Shown: positions 11,806-22,240, counted from the stretch's first letter. The stretch: DNA of 64,000 nt from Nocardia anaemiae NBRC 100462 (GCF_001612725.1 NZ_BDAZ01000017.1:248001-312000); one strand, 5' to 3'. Numbers and translations are program-made. Notes: generated from the letters alone by a model not told the origin.

Positions 11806-13926
11806 TCATTTACTGAGACTGATCTCCGGCTCGGGTTCCGGCGCCACACGCGGCCGGGCCAGCGCACTCGGCCACCAGATCCGGTCGCCGATATCCAGCG
11901 TCAGGGCGGTGACCAGGATCGAACGCACGATCACGGTATCGAGCAGCACACCGATGGCGATGACAATGCCCATTTCGGCGAAGGTCACCACCGGCATGGT
12001 CGCGAATACCGCGAATGTACCTGCCAGCACAAGTCCGGCCGAGGTGATTACGCCGCCCGTCGCGGCCAAACCGATGAGTGCGCCCGCCTTGGTGCGATGT
12101 TTGATCGCCTCCTCGTGCACCCGCGACATCAGGAAGATGTTGTAGTCGATGCCGAGTGCCACCAGGAAGACGAAGGTCAGCAGCGGCAGTCCGGCGTCGG
12201 CGCCGGTGAAACCGGCCAGATCGAAGATCCAGCGGCTGAGCCCGAGCGCGGCGAAATAGGACAGCACCACGGTCGCCGTGAGCAGGATCGGTGCGGCCAC
12301 CGCGCGCAACAGCACCATCAGGATCGCCATCACGATGGCGAGCACCACCCGCACGATGACCCGATTATCATGTGCCACAGCGCGTTTGATGTCCAGCACG
12401 ACGGCGGTTTGGCCGCCGACCCTGGCCTGCGGATCAACCGCGTGCACGGCCGCGCGCACCCGGTCGATGGTGGCCTCGGCGGCCCGACTGTCCGGCGGAT
12501 CGGTGAGCGTGCCCTCCAGATAGGCCAGATCGCCCTTGACGATCGGTCGCGAGGGCGCCGTAATACCGGGTGTCGAGCCCAAGGCGGTAGCGACCGCATC
12601 GATGCGTCCGGATGAGGCCACCACCATTACCGGCTGACCGGTGCCCGCCTCGAAATGACGCTCCAGCACCTCGGTTCCGGTGACCGCGGCGGACGACCCG
12701 ACGAAGGCGTCCTTATTCGCGATGCCCTCGGCCTCCAGCCCGCTGGCGCCGAGTGCGAGTGCGCCGAGTGCCAGCGTGGTGCCGATCCAGACGGTGCGCG
12801 GCCGCCGGGCAATGGCGAATCCGACGCGCGCCCAAATGCCCGATTCGGTTTCGTTGACCGTGCCGAAATTCGGATGCCGCGGCCAGAAGATCCACCGGCC
12901 GACGATCACCAACAGCGCGGGCAGCAGCGTCAACATCGCCAGCAGCGCCACCGTGATTCCGATGGCACAGACCGGACCGATGCCCTTGGTGGAGTTCATT
13001 TCGGCAACCAGCAGCGCCAACATCGACACGATCACGGTGCAACCGCTGGCCAGCACCGCCGGTCCGGCGCGGTGCAGTGCGACCGCCATCGCATCGTGTT
13101 TATCGGGATGGCGGCGTAGTTCCTCGCGATAGCGCGCAACCAACAGCAACGCATAATCGGTGCCCGCGCCGAAGACCAGGACGGTGAGGACGGCCTGGCT
13201 CTGCGCGTTGACGGTCAGACCGACCTTGGTCGCGCCGAATACCGCGGCCTGCGATATCACCAGCGCGAAACCGACGGTGATCAGTGGAAACACCCACAGC
13301 ATCGGACCGTAGGTGAGCAGCAGAATGACGATGACGACCGCGGCGGCCGAGTACAGCAGCAGGCCGTCGATATCGTTGAAAACCTCGCCGAATTCGGCCG
13401 CGAAACCGGCCGGTCCGGTGGCATAGAAGGACAATCCGTCGGGTCGCTCGCCCGCCGCGTCATTGATCGCACCGACCACATTCGTCAGGCGGTTCCAGCC
13501 CTCCGATCCCATCGAGATCGGCACCATAATTTCCAGCGCCTGACCATCGCCGGACTGAATCGGGCCGAGCACCTTATCCGGCACCACATGCTCGACCTGC
13601 CGGAACCGGTTGGCATCGGCGCCGACCGCTAGTCGATCGGCATCGGTGATCCCGTCGCGGCGCTCGTATACCAGCACCACCGGAACGTCGTCGCTATTGC
13701 CGAATCGCTCGGCCAGCTTGAATGCCTGGGTGGATTCGGCGCTGTCCGGCAGCCAGGTGACATTGTCGTTCTTCTGTGCGCCGGTGAGCTTTCCGGCAAA
13801 GGTGCCGAGTGCCAACAGGGCGATGATCCAGACGCCGAGCACCACCCATTTGCTCCGACGGCCACTCGGCACCCGCGCGAGTCGGCCGAGCAGATCGGAC
13901 ATATCCGGGTCGGTCGGTGCGGACAT
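11806..13926 (-). CDS. MMPL-family RND transporter
   Basis: 706 residues with a GAGGGGG ribosome site before ATG. The architecture is an internal duplication: one transmembrane helix (VVLGVWIIALLALG), an extracytoplasmic domain, five helices (first block ~residues 190-350, ending before FWPRHPNFG), then a second soluble domain and a second helix block ending near DRIWWPS. The motif FGAGTDYALLLVARYREEL in the first half and ALGIDYNIFLMSRVHEE in the second carry the Asp-Tyr pairs used for proton coupling in MmpL proteins. MmpL proteins export lipids or drugs across the inner membrane. No partner MmpS or lipid synthesis gene is adjacent, so the substrate is unknown; it is shorter than the ~950-residue lipid-exporting MmpLs. 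Confidence 0.9.
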   Translation of the reverse strand: MSAPTDPDMSDLLGRLARVPSGRRSKWVVLGVWIIALLALGTFAGKLTGAQKNDNVTWLPDSAESTQAFKLAERFGNSDDVPVVLVYERRDGITDADRLAVGADANRFRQVEHVVPDKVLGPIQSGDGQALEIMVPISMGSEGWNRLTNVVGAINDAAGERPDGLSFYATGPAGFAAEFGEVFNDIDGLLLYSAAAVVIVILLLTYGPMLWVFPLITVGFALVISQAAVFGATKVGLTVNAQSQAVLTVLVFGAGTDYALLLVARYREELRRHPDKHDAMAVALHRAGPAVLASGCTVIVSMLALLVAEMNSTKGIGPVCAIGITVALLAMLTLLPALLVIVGRWIFWPRHPNFGTVNETESGIWARVGFAIARRPRTVWIGTTLALGALALGASGLEAEGIANKDAFVGSSAAVTGTEVLERHFEAGTGQPVMVVASSGRIDAVATALGSTPGITAPSRPIVKGDLAYLEGTLTDPPDSRAAEATIDRVRAAVHAVDPQARVGGQTAVVLDIKRAVAHDNRVIVRVVLAIVMAILMVLLRAVAAPILLTATVVLSYFAALGLSRWIFDLAGFTGADAGLPLLTFVFLVALGIDYNIFLMSRVHEEAIKHRTKAGALIGLAATGGVITSAGLVLAGTFAVFATMPVVTFAEMGIVIAIGVLLDTVIVRSILVTALTLDIGDRIWWPSALARPRVAPEPEPEISLSK

Positions 13927-14113
13927 CGGGCCCCCTCGGTAGCCGCCACTCGGTCGGACCGATGCTACTGCCGGGTTCCGACATCCGCGAGTGAAAAGGT
14001 GATGCTGCGCCTATACGGCGCGATGCGTGGATTTCGCGGCGCGTGCCGCACAATGGGTGCCGCACGCGGTGCTCACCGGCGCATCTGCGCCACAGCGAAA
14101 GACGCCGCTGCGA

Positions 14114-14159
14114 CACAAGGTGTTGTGCTGCATGGACTTGTCACCCCCAAGGAGTAGTG
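14114..14159 (+). promoter_or_regulatory. Paired NrdR-like boxes upstream of nrdF
   Basis: CACAA-GGTG-TTGTG (14114-14127) and CCCAA-GGAG-TAGTG (14146-14159) have the same 5+4+5 design and are exactly 32 bp apart. NrdR boxes come as pairs on one helix face about three turns apart. The same arrangement occurs before nrdH at 22005-22050. Repression of class Ib RNR by NrdR is the expected role. Confidence 0.6.
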
Positions 14160-14182
14160 TCCAGGGCGTAGCAATTCCGTGA

Positions 14183-15178
<996 letters not shown>

Positions 15179-15191
15179 GCTATCGGCAACG

Positions 15192-15225
15192 AATCTGGCT
15201 CGGTCCCGAGGAACCGAGCCAGATT
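15192..15225 (+). terminator. Terminator after nrdF
   Basis: A perfect 13-bp stem (AATCTGGCTCGGT with its complement) and an 8-nt loop, followed by TCTTG. It starts 14 bp after the nrdF stop and faces a convergent gene. Confidence 0.8.
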
Positions 15226-15237
15226 TCTTGCCTGAAA

Positions 15238-15639
15238 CTACTTGTCGCCGTTGGAGTTCCGCAAGATCTGCAGAATCTGAGCAACGTCAGACTTCAGCGT
15301 GCCGACATCCGACTTCAGCGTGCCGACATCCGACTCTATCGACGCCAGTCGACCGTCGGTGACATCTTGCCGCGCAGCCATCGCATCGAGTCCCGATGCC
15401 ATCGCATCCTGCCGGGACACGACACTGCCGATGTCGACACTCATCGAAATCAACCGCGACGCAACCGACCGACCCTCGAGATCTCCAATACTCGTGCGTA
15501 TACCCGCGACGCTCGCATCCACAGTGTCCAGCCGCTCATTGATACCGGTCACTGTCGCAGTATCCCAGCTGAGCTGGTGAATCCGCCACCGTTCGAGCGC
15601 TTCCAATCGGTGCTCCACAGATCCTTCCGCCCTACTCAT
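15238..15639 (-). CDS. Small coiled-coil protein, paralogue of upstream gene
   Basis: 133 residues, almost entirely helical with heptad spacing of Val/Ile/Leu (SRLISMSVDIGSVVSR, DGRLASIESDVGTLKSDV). There is no signal peptide or membrane segment. The N-terminus (HRLEALERWRIH) and C-terminus (KSDVAQILQIL) match the upstream gene's RIRELELWREV and KVDVARILDLL, so the two are tandem duplicates. The 8-base overlap with that gene suggests translational coupling. A 21-bp tandem repeat encodes the doubled VGTLKSD near the C-terminus. Function unknown; a structural or scaffolding role is a guess from the coiled coil. Confidence 0.7.
   Translation of the reverse strand: MSRAEGSVEHRLEALERWRIHQLSWDTATVTGINERLDTVDASVAGIRTSIGDLEGRSVASRLISMSVDIGSVVSRQDAMASGLDAMAARQDVTDGRLASIESDVGTLKSDVGTLKSDVAQILQILRNSNGDK
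15291..15332. repeat. Two tandem 21-bp units inside a coiled-coil gene
   Basis: The unit ACTTCAGCGTGCCGACATCC plus G is repeated twice without change. It encodes one heptad each (VGTLKSD), a plausible way for the coiled coil to lengthen by slippage. Confidence 0.85.
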
Positions 15640-15913
15640 GGGGTCGCCCCCCTGGCTCTTCGACGGCGTCGTGCTTACTCAGGAGATCCAAGATCCGTGC
15701 CACGTCGACTTTGATGCGATCGAGATCCGACTGCACCGAGATCGGACCTACCGCGTCCACGAGACGGAACTGCAGAGTGTTGATTTCGGCCTTGATCGCG
15801 AACATGTGCTTGTACAGGTCTCGCACAATCAAACCGTCGAGCGGAAGCCGGACCTCCCGCCATAGTTCTAGCTCACGTATCCGTTCTTCGATCGTCTTCC
15901 CGCTGGTACTCAT
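15632..15913 (-). CDS. Small coiled-coil protein
   Basis: 93 residues from the ATG at 15913, which has AGGGGAGGG upstream; an in-frame ATG 16 codons earlier lacks a site. The sequence starts MSTSGKTIEERIRELELW and ends with a heptad-patterned stretch (SDLDRIKVDVARILDLLSKH). It overlaps the next gene by 8 bases and shares its N- and C-terminal motifs. The pair may form a heteromeric coiled coil. I do not recognise a family. Confidence 0.65.
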   Translation of the reverse strand: MSTSGKTIEERIRELELWREVRLPLDGLIVRDLYKHMFAIKAEINTLQFRLVDAVGPISVQSDLDRIKVDVARILDLLSKHDAVEEPGGRPHE

Positions 15914-16078
15914 GGTCGAACCCTCCCCTTGACCACTCGATGTCGAAAACACGTTCGACAATAGCGTTCAGCTCTCACAACATCCAGACTTCGATCGGAA
16001 TGCTCTTGCGACACACGGGGAGACACGCGGGCCGTTCGCTGGGGAGACGGCAGGCCTTGTGCGCCAGGATGATTCGCC

Positions 16079-17443
16079 TCAGATGCCGAGTACCAGCTTG
16101 GCGGTGGTGAAGTAGATGATGAGGCCGGTGGCGTCGACAAGGGTGGTGACCATCGGGGCCGAGACGACCGCCGGATCGATGCGGAATCGCTTGGCGAGCA
16201 ATGGCATCGTGCCACCGATGGTCGCGGCCCAGCCGCAGATGATGACCAGGGTGATGCCGACCACCAGGGCGGTGCCCGGATCGACGAACAGGGCGCCGAT
16301 GGCGACGCCCGCGGTGGCCAGCATGGTGCCGAGGACCAGGCCTACGCGGCATTCGCGCCAGATCACCTTGAACAGGTCGGAGCCGCGTACCTCGCCGACC
16401 GCGAGCGCACGCACACATGCGGTCGCCGCCTGGGCGCCCGCGTTCCCGCCCGCGCCGATGAGCAGCGGGATGAACAGCGCCAGGTGCGCCGCCTGCTGCA
16501 GGGTGCCCTCGAAGAAGTCGGTGACGCTGACCGTCAGGGTGGCCGCGAACAGTAACAGCAGCAACCACAGGGCACGGTAGCGGGCCAGCTGGAACACCTT
16601 GGCCGCCATGTAGTGGCCCTCCCACGGTGCCGAACCCGCCTGCTTGGCGACGTCCTCACTGTCGGCGGCTTCGATGACCTCGACGGCGTCATCGATGGTG
16701 AGCAGCCCGACCAGCCGGTCCTCGCTGTCGACGACCGGCAGGTTGATGACATTGGTTTCGCGCATCAGCCGCGCCGCCTTCTCGGCGGAGTCGGTCGCGC
16801 GCACGAATGTCGGCTCGGTGACGACCAGATCCGACACCATGGTGTCGGGACGGCTCAGTACCAGCTCGCGCAATTCGACAATGCCGGTCAGTCGGCGACC
16901 GGCGTCGACGACCGGCAGCGTGTATACCGTTTCGGCATTGATGCCCTTGATCCGCACTGTCTGCAGTGCGTCCGGCACGCTCAAATTGCGTGGCAGCGCA
17001 ACGACTTCCGGGGTCATGTACAGCCCGACCGAGCCCTCCGGGTAGCCGAGCAACGCAGCGGTCATCCGGCGTTCGCGCGCGCTCAGTCCGGCCAGCACCT
17101 TCTTGGCGACCTTGGCAGGCGCCTCACGCAGCATCCTGGCGCGGTCGTCGGGGTCCATGGCCTCGACCAGATCGCGGAAGCTCTGATCACGCAGACCCTC
17201 CAGAATCTGTTGCTGGTCAACGGGTTCGAGTTCCTCGAAGACGGCGAGCGCCAGATCCTTGTCGAGCAGACGGAAGGCGACACCCGCCTGGACGGCGTCC
17301 ATGCGTGCGAGCTCGTCCGCGATGACATGCGGCTGCTGGTTGTCGAGCCAGTCGAGCGCGGCGTCGACACGATGGGTGTGCACGATGTCCTGCAGGGATG
17401 CGGACAGCGTCGGACGAGCTTCGATGAGATCGGTCTGCGACAT
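16079..17443 (-). CDS. mgtE: MgtE-type magnesium transporter
   Basis: 454 residues, the family length. The N domain (~20-130, superhelical, with MDPDDRARMLREAP) and tandem CBS domains (~140-270, with TLPVVDAGRRLTGIV and LPVVDSEDRLVGLLTIDD) form the cytoplasmic Mg2+ gate. Five transmembrane helices follow, with the conserved pore stretch IGAGGNAGAQAAT. The channel lets Mg2+ in when cytoplasmic Mg2+ is low. It is transcribed alone with a long upstream gap; I looked for an M-box riboswitch there and could not find its conserved core. Confidence 0.95.
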   Translation of the reverse strand: MSQTDLIEARPTLSASLQDIVHTHRVDAALDWLDNQQPHVIADELARMDAVQAGVAFRLLDKDLALAVFEELEPVDQQQILEGLRDQSFRDLVEAMDPDDRARMLREAPAKVAKKVLAGLSARERRMTAALLGYPEGSVGLYMTPEVVALPRNLSVPDALQTVRIKGINAETVYTLPVVDAGRRLTGIVELRELVLSRPDTMVSDLVVTEPTFVRATDSAEKAARLMRETNVINLPVVDSEDRLVGLLTIDDAVEVIEAADSEDVAKQAGSAPWEGHYMAAKVFQLARYRALWLLLLLFAATLTVSVTDFFEGTLQQAAHLALFIPLLIGAGGNAGAQAATACVRALAVGEVRGSDLFKVIWRECRVGLVLGTMLATAGVAIGALFVDPGTALVVGITLVIICGWAATIGGTMPLLAKRFRIDPAVVSAPMVTTLVDATGLIIYFTTAKLVLGI

Positions 17444-17889
17444 GGGAGGTCCTCAGCACACGGTGAATAGGCGAGTGAATCGAAAAACGAAGTCACACCG
17501 CGGGCACCAACCCCGGGACCGACTACTACAGGACGGTTTTACGAAGGGGCGGCGCCGCGCGGCCTTCGACTGGGAGGTTCGCTGCGCATCGCAACCCCAC
17601 CTCCTCAACGCCGCCACAGGGCCGTCACCACTGCGGATTACTCGAATGCGCCGCCCGGATCGGGCCGACCGCATAGCTTCCGGTTGAAGGATACATGCGG
17701 CGACGCGGGTGTTCATACTCGAATCGCGTAAAGACCGACGATGTCTCGCTCGGATATGACCGGACCCACATCCGGCTTTCCGGCCAGCAGGAGATTCGAC
17801 GCAGACCGAGCCGAACTCTGCGCCGATCATGGCAGGCCCGCGAGGATCGTTGCGGCTAGTTTCTGTGTAAACACACGAAGGAGAGATCT
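17444..17889. other. 446-bp divergent intergenic region, structured on the mgtE side
   Basis: No convincing gene. On the mgtE strand it can fold into at least two hairpins: GGAGGT/ACCTCC arms near 17573-17604, and GAAGG/CCTTC arms around a GC-rich core near 17543-17567. This could be a regulatory leader for mgtE, but no known riboswitch core was recognised. The LLM gene's ribosome site (GAAGGAGAG) is at the right end. Confidence 0.5.
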
Positions 17890-18882
17890 GTGCGCTTCGG
17901 CATCTTCATTCCACAGGGGTGGCGGCTGGATTTGGTCGATATCGACCCGGCGGCGCAGTGGGGGGTGATGCGCGATCTCGCCCAACGTGCGGATGCCGGA
18001 GATATCTGGGAGTCGCTGTGGGTATACGACCACTTCCACACGGTGCCGGTGCCGACGGAGGAGGCGACGCATGAGGCGTGGACGCTGATGGCGGCGTTCG
18101 CGGCTACCACGTCGCGAATTCGGTTGGGGCAGATGTGTACCGCGATCAGCTACCGCAATCCGGCATATCTGGCCAAGGTCGCCGCGACCACGGATCTGAT
18201 CTCCGGCGGTCGGGTCGAGATGGGTATCGGCGGCGGCTGGTACGAACACGAATGGCGCGCATACGGTTACGGATTCCCGTCGGCGGGTGAGCGGCTCGGT
18301 CGGCTCGACGAGGGCGTGCAGATCTTCCGCCAGGCATGGACCGAGGGCAAGGCCACGCTGGACGGTAAGTATTACCAAGTCGACGGTGCGATCGTACGGC
18401 CACTTCCGTTGCAGGAGGGCGGTATTCCGATCTGGGTCGCAGGCGGCGGCGAGAAGAAGACACTGCGAATCGCGGCAAAGTACGCCCAGTACACCAACTT
18501 CAGCGGCGCACCCGAGGAATTCACGCACAAGTCCGAAATTCTGCGGGCGCACTGCGCCGAGGTCGGCACAGATTTCGATGCCATCGTGCGCTCCTCGAAC
18601 TTCAACGCCGTCATCGGATCCACCGAAGCCGAAGTGGAACAACGCCTTTCGGCCCTGCAGACCCGCCTGGCCACGGTGATCAGTGACGACCGGGCCAAAT
18701 CCTTCGTCGACGGCATGCTGCGCACCTCCCCCGCCGTCGGCACCCCCGAACAGATCACCGAGCGCCTATCCGCAGTCCGCGACCTGGGCCTCGGCTACGC
18801 CATCTTCAACTTCCCCGAATCCGCCTACGACACCACCGGAATCGACCTCTTCGAACGCGAAGTAGCCCCCGCCCTGCGCTGA
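17890..18882 (+). CDS. LLM-class flavin/F420-dependent oxidoreductase
   Basis: 330 residues, GTG start after GAAGGAGAG. The luciferase-like TIM barrel is clear: MRFGIFIPQGW at strand 1, SLWVYDHFH, TSRIRLGQMCT, YLAKVAATTDLISGGRVEMGIGGGW-type core, and PIWVAGGGEKKTLRIAAKYA near the cofactor phosphate. Mycobacterial and nocardial relatives mostly use F420 rather than FMN. The substrate cannot be read from sequence. It is transcribed alone and ends at a strong terminator shared with nrdE. Confidence 0.85.
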   Translation: MRFGIFIPQGWRLDLVDIDPAAQWGVMRDLAQRADAGDIWESLWVYDHFHTVPVPTEEATHEAWTLMAAFAATTSRIRLGQMCTAISYRNPAYLAKVAATTDLISGGRVEMGIGGGWYEHEWRAYGYGFPSAGERLGRLDEGVQIFRQAWTEGKATLDGKYYQVDGAIVRPLPLQEGGIPIWVAGGGEKKTLRIAAKYAQYTNFSGAPEEFTHKSEILRAHCAEVGTDFDAIVRSSNFNAVIGSTEAEVEQRLSALQTRLATVISDDRAKSFVDGMLRTSPAVGTPEQITERLSAVRDLGLGYAIFNFPESAYDTTGIDLFEREVAPALR

Positions 18883-18919
18883 CCGGTCGAGGTCCGCAGG
18901 CCCGTGCCTACATGAAGTA

Positions 18920-18954
18920 GTCCCTGCGGCAACGGAATACGTTGCCGCAGGGAC
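18920..18954. terminator. Bidirectional terminator between LLM gene and nrdE
   Basis: A perfect 15-bp stem (GTCCCTGCGGCAACG and its complement) around the loop GAATA lies between two convergent stop codons. Confidence 0.85.
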
Positions 18955-18960
18955 ATATGG

Positions 18961-21150
18961 TCACAGCATGCAGGAGACGCAACCCTCTACTTCGGTTCCC
19001 TCCAGGGCCATTTGGCGCAGGCGGATGTAGTAGAGGGTTTTGATGCCCTTGCGCCAGGCGTAGATCTGGGCACGGTTGAGGTCGCGGGTGGTGGCGGTGT
19101 CTTTGAAGAAGAGGGTCAGCGACAGGCCCTGGTCCACGTGTTGGGTGGCGGCGGCGTAGGTGTCGATGATCTTCTCGTAGCCGATTTCGTAGGCATCCTC
19201 GTAGTACTCGAGGTTGTCGTTGGTCAGGTAGGGGGCCGGGTAGTAGACGCGGCCGATCTTGCCTTCCTTGCGGATCTCGATCTTCGACGCCACCGGGTGG
19301 ATCGAGCTGGTGGAGTGGTTGATGTAGGAGATCGAACCGGTCGGCGGGACGGCCTGCAGGTTCTGGTTGTAGATGCCGTGCTCCATGACCGAGGCCTTCA
19401 GCTCACGCCAGTCGTCCTGGGTGGGAATGTGCACGCCCGCGTCGGCGAAAAGCTGCGCGACCCGTTCGGTCTTCGGCTCCCACACCTGATCGGTGTACTT
19501 GTCGAAGTACTCCCCGGAGGCGTACTTGGATTCGGGGAAGCCGCCGAAGTACGCGCCGCGCTCCTTCGCGATCAGGTTCGAGGCCCGAATCGCGTGGTAC
19601 ACCACGGTATAGAAGTAGATATTGGTGAAGTCGATACCCTCTTCGGACCCGTAGTGCACCCGCTCGCGAGCCAGATACCCGTGCAGATTCATCTGGCCGA
19701 GGCCGATCGCGTGGGATTCGTTGTTGCCCTGCTCGATCGAGGGCACCGAGTAGATGTGCGTCTGGTCCGATACCGCGGTCAGCGCTCGGATCGCCACCTC
19801 GATGGTCCGCGCGAAGTCGGGCGAGTCCATCGTCTTGGCGATATTCAACGAGCCGAGGTTGCAGGAAATGTCCTTGCCCACCTTGGCATAGGACAAGTCG
19901 TCGTTGAACAGCGACGGCGTCGACACCTGCAGGATCTCCGAGCACAGATTCGAATGCGTGATCTTGCCCGCGATCGGATTGGACCGGTTCACCGTGTCCT
20001 CGAACATGATGTACGGGTAGCCGGATTCGAACTGCAGCTCGGCAATGGTCTGGAAGAACTCGCGCGCCTTGATCTTCGACTTGCGGATGCGCTTGTCGTC
20101 GACCATCTCGTAGTACTTCTCGGTGACATTGATATCGGCGAACGGCACGCCGTAGATGCGCTCCACGTCGTACGGCGAGAAGAGGTACATGTCCTCGTTC
20201 TTCTTCGCCAGTTCGAAGGTGATGTCCGGGATCACCACACCCAGGGACAGTGTCTTGATGCGGATCTTCTCGTCCGCGTTCTCCCGCTTGGTGTCCAGGA
20301 ACCGGTAGATGTCCGGGTGATGCGCGTGCAGATATACCGCGCCCGCACCCTGTCGCGCACCGAGCTGGTTGGCGTAGGAGAACGAGTCCTCGAGCAGCTT
20401 CATGATCGGGATGACACCCGAGCTCTGGTTCTCGATCTTCTTGATCGGCGCGCCATGCTCACGAATATTGGTGAGCAGCAAGGCAACTCCACCACCGCGC
20501 TTGGACAGCTGCAGCGCCGAGTTGATGGAGCGCCCGATCGACTCCATATTGTCCTCGATGCGAAGCAGGAAGCAGGACACCGGCTCACCGCGCTGCTTCT
20601 TACCGGAGTTGAGGAAGGTCGGGGTGGCGGGCTGAAAACGCCCGTCGATGATCTCGTCGACCAGCTTGCTCGCGAGCACCTCGTCACCGGCCGCCAGTGT
20701 CAGCGCCACCATGCAAACCCGGTCCTCGAACCGCTCCAGGTAACGCTTGCCGTCGAAGGTCTTGAGCGTGTAAGAGGTGTAGTACTTGAACGCGCCGAGG
20801 AAGGTCGGGAACCGGAACTTCTTGGCGTAGGCCTGCTGGAACAGCGACTTGATGAACGCGCGGCTGTACTGCTCGAGAACCTCTGCCTCGTAATAGTTCT
20901 CGTCGACCAGGTAGTCCAGCTTCTCGTCCAGATTGTGGAAGAAGACGGTGTTCTGGTTGACGTGCTGCAGGAAGTACTGGTGCGCGGCCTCGCGGTCCTT
21001 GTCGAACTGGATCTTGCCGTCGGCGCCGTACAGGTTCAGCATCGCGTTGAGGGCGTGGTAGTCCATGACCTCGCCGGTCTCGGCGGTACGGACCGGGGGC
21101 TGCTCTAAGCGAGCTGTCTTGCCGGTCGGTGCTGTCGTTGCTGTTGCCAA
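18961..21150 (-). CDS. nrdE: Class Ib ribonucleotide reductase large subunit
   Basis: 729 residues, the usual R1E length. It reduces ribonucleoside diphosphates using the radical relayed from NrdF. Visible elements are [12 protein letters not shown], the redox Cys in EPVSCFLLR, the radical-site Cys in [10 protein letters not shown], the second redox Cys in [11 protein letters not shown], the barrel motif [13 protein letters not shown], and the C-terminal CVSCML pair (Cys724, Cys727) that is re-reduced by NrdH. There is no N-terminal ATP-cone, as normal for class Ib. Its start lies inside nrdI (46-bp overlap), so translation is probably coupled. Confidence 0.97.
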   Translation of the reverse strand: MATATTAPTGKTARLEQPPVRTAETGEVMDYHALNAMLNLYGADGKIQFDKDREAAHQYFLQHVNQNTVFFHNLDEKLDYLVDENYYEAEVLEQYSRAFIKSLFQQAYAKKFRFPTFLGAFKYYTSYTLKTFDGKRYLERFEDRVCMVALTLAAGDEVLASKLVDEIIDGRFQPATPTFLNSGKKQRGEPVSCFLLRIEDNMESIGRSINSALQLSKRGGGVALLLTNIREHGAPIKKIENQSSGVIPIMKLLEDSFSYANQLGARQGAGAVYLHAHHPDIYRFLDTKRENADEKIRIKTLSLGVVIPDITFELAKKNEDMYLFSPYDVERIYGVPFADINVTEKYYEMVDDKRIRKSKIKAREFFQTIAELQFESGYPYIMFEDTVNRSNPIAGKITHSNLCSEILQVSTPSLFNDDLSYAKVGKDISCNLGSLNIAKTMDSPDFARTIEVAIRALTAVSDQTHIYSVPSIEQGNNESHAIGLGQMNLHGYLARERVHYGSEEGIDFTNIYFYTVVYHAIRASNLIAKERGAYFGGFPESKYASGEYFDKYTDQVWEPKTERVAQLFADAGVHIPTQDDWRELKASVMEHGIYNQNLQAVPPTGSISYINHSTSSIHPVASKIEIRKEGKIGRVYYPAPYLTNDNLEYYEDAYEIGYEKIIDTYAAATQHVDQGLSLTLFFKDTATTRDLNRAQIYAWRKGIKTLYYIRLRQMALEGTEVEGCVSCML

Positions 21151-21566
21151 AACAATCCCAATCCCTCTCGGACGCGCTCGACGTCCTCAGCGGTTCCCAT
21201 GAGTTCGAAGCGATACAGGTAGGGCACCCCGCACTTACGCGAGATCACCTCGCCCGCATAGCAATAGGTATCGCCGAAGTTCGTGTTTCCCGCCGCGACG
21301 ACGCCGCGCAGCAGCGCACGGTTGTGCGGATCGTTGAGGAACTTGGCGACCTGCCGCGGCACGAAATCCTTATCGGATCTGTTTCCCCCGAGTACGTGCC
21401 GACCGCCCCCGTAGGTGGGGACGATCAGCACGTATGGTTCGTCTACGCGCAGCGAGTCAGCGGTGTGCAGTGGTATGCGAGTTGCCGGGAGTCCCAGCTT
21501 CTCGACGAAGCGGTGCGTATTCTCCGAGGCACTGGAGAAGTAGACCAGCGCTGTCCCTGTAGACAT
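21105..21566 (-). CDS. nrdI: NrdI flavodoxin-like activator of NrdF
   Basis: 153 residues. The flavodoxin-like start [20 protein letters not shown] and PTYGGG bind [22 protein letters not shown] is the NrdI signature loop. NrdI supplies the oxidant that assembles the Mn(III)2-tyrosyl radical of NrdF. It lies between nrdH and nrdE in the standard order. Confidence 0.95.
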   Translation of the reverse strand: MSTGTALVYFSSASENTHRFVEKLGLPATRIPLHTADSLRVDEPYVLIVPTYGGGRHVLGGNRSDKDFVPRQVAKFLNDPHNRALLRGVVAAGNTNFGDTYCYAGEVISRKCGVPYLYRFELMGTAEDVERVREGLGLFWQQQRQHRPARQLA

Positions 21567-21614
21567 GGCTACCTCCTCCCCCTTCCATCGGATACACCGG
21601 AAAGCTGGATGCGG

Positions 21615-21848
21615 TCAGGCCGCCACGGTCGCGAGCGACTTGATGCGGTCGGGCCGGAAGCCGGACCAGTGGTCCTCACCGGCGACGACGACCGGCGCCT
21701 GCAGGTAACCGAGTGCCATGACGTAATCGCGCGCGTCGTCGTTCTCGGAGATGTCGATGACTTCGTAGTCCACCCCGGCCTTGTCGAGCGCCTTGTAGGT
21801 GGCATTGCACTGGACGCAAGCGGGCTTGGTGTACACGGTGATGGTCAT
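21615..21848 (-). CDS. nrdH: NrdH glutaredoxin-like electron donor
   Basis: 77 residues with the thioredoxin-like fold and the redox motif CVQC (family usual: CVQC or CMQC) following VYTKPA. The C-terminal WSGFRPDRI matches the NrdH signature that sets thioredoxin-reductase specificity. GGAGAGAGGG precedes the ATG. It is the first gene of nrdHIE and reduces the C-terminal cysteines of NrdE. Confidence 0.96.
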   Translation of the reverse strand: MTITVYTKPACVQCNATYKALDKAGVDYEVIDISENDDARDYVMALGYLQAPVVVAGEDHWSGFRPDRIKSLATVAA

Positions 21849-22175
21849 TGATGTCCCTCTCTCCTATGCCTGATCCACAGCCTGTGATCCGTATGCAGTG
21901 CTTGATCCGACGTACGCTGCGCAAACTCCTGGATCGGTAGCTGAAATCCCTGCTCAGCCGCTCGCGGCCGAAGCTGATCTCATCCCCTCTTCCAGTACCG
22001 AAGACACTACACCTAGTGGCCGACAGTTTCATACAACACGACATGTTGCGAGTCACAAAGATGAAATTCCCAAGCGGTAAGTACCTGGACGCTCGATTCG
22101 CAACCCGACACAACAGTGGCGCAGATCACAATTTCGTACCGTAGCGCTCTTCCAGCAAACTTCTTGCGCCGAACG
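21849..22175. other. nrdHIE promoter region
   Basis: About 330 bp without a gene, more AT-rich toward its distal half. It contains the paired NrdR-like boxes at 22005-22050; nothing else is recognised. Confidence 0.6.
22005..22050 (-). promoter_or_regulatory. Paired NrdR-like boxes upstream of nrdHIE
   Basis: CACTA-CACC-TAGTG (22005-22018) is a perfect 5+4+5 inverted repeat close to the NrdR consensus. CACGA-CATG-TTGCG (22037-22050) is a weaker copy. They are 32 bp apart, the same spacing as the nrdF pair. Confidence 0.65.
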
Positions 22176-22217
22176 AAAAAGGGCCGCCCCCGCACTCCAC
22201 GGATGGAGCCGGGGGCG
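22176..22217 (-). terminator. Rho-independent terminator of the FMN reductase gene
   Basis: On the minus strand CGCCCCC pairs with GGGGGCG, and inside it CTCCA with TGGAG. The hairpin is followed by CCCTTTTT. Confidence 0.85.
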
Positions 22218-22240
22218 ACCCTGCTGGCGGGACTCGACGC

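Noticed and set aside
17444..17700. M-box (Mg2+) riboswitch
   Set aside because: Expected by context, but the conserved GGTGAGGCTCC-type core was not found on the mgtE strand.
17453..17830. 125-codon minus-strand frame upstream of mgtE
   Set aside because: Arg/Ser-rich with no ribosome site and overlapping the presumed leader; better explained as non-coding.
19012..21108. 698-codon open frame on the plus strand inside nrdE
   Set aside because: It lies opposite a complete nrdE and has no recognisable motif; codon composition is that of a reverse shadow.
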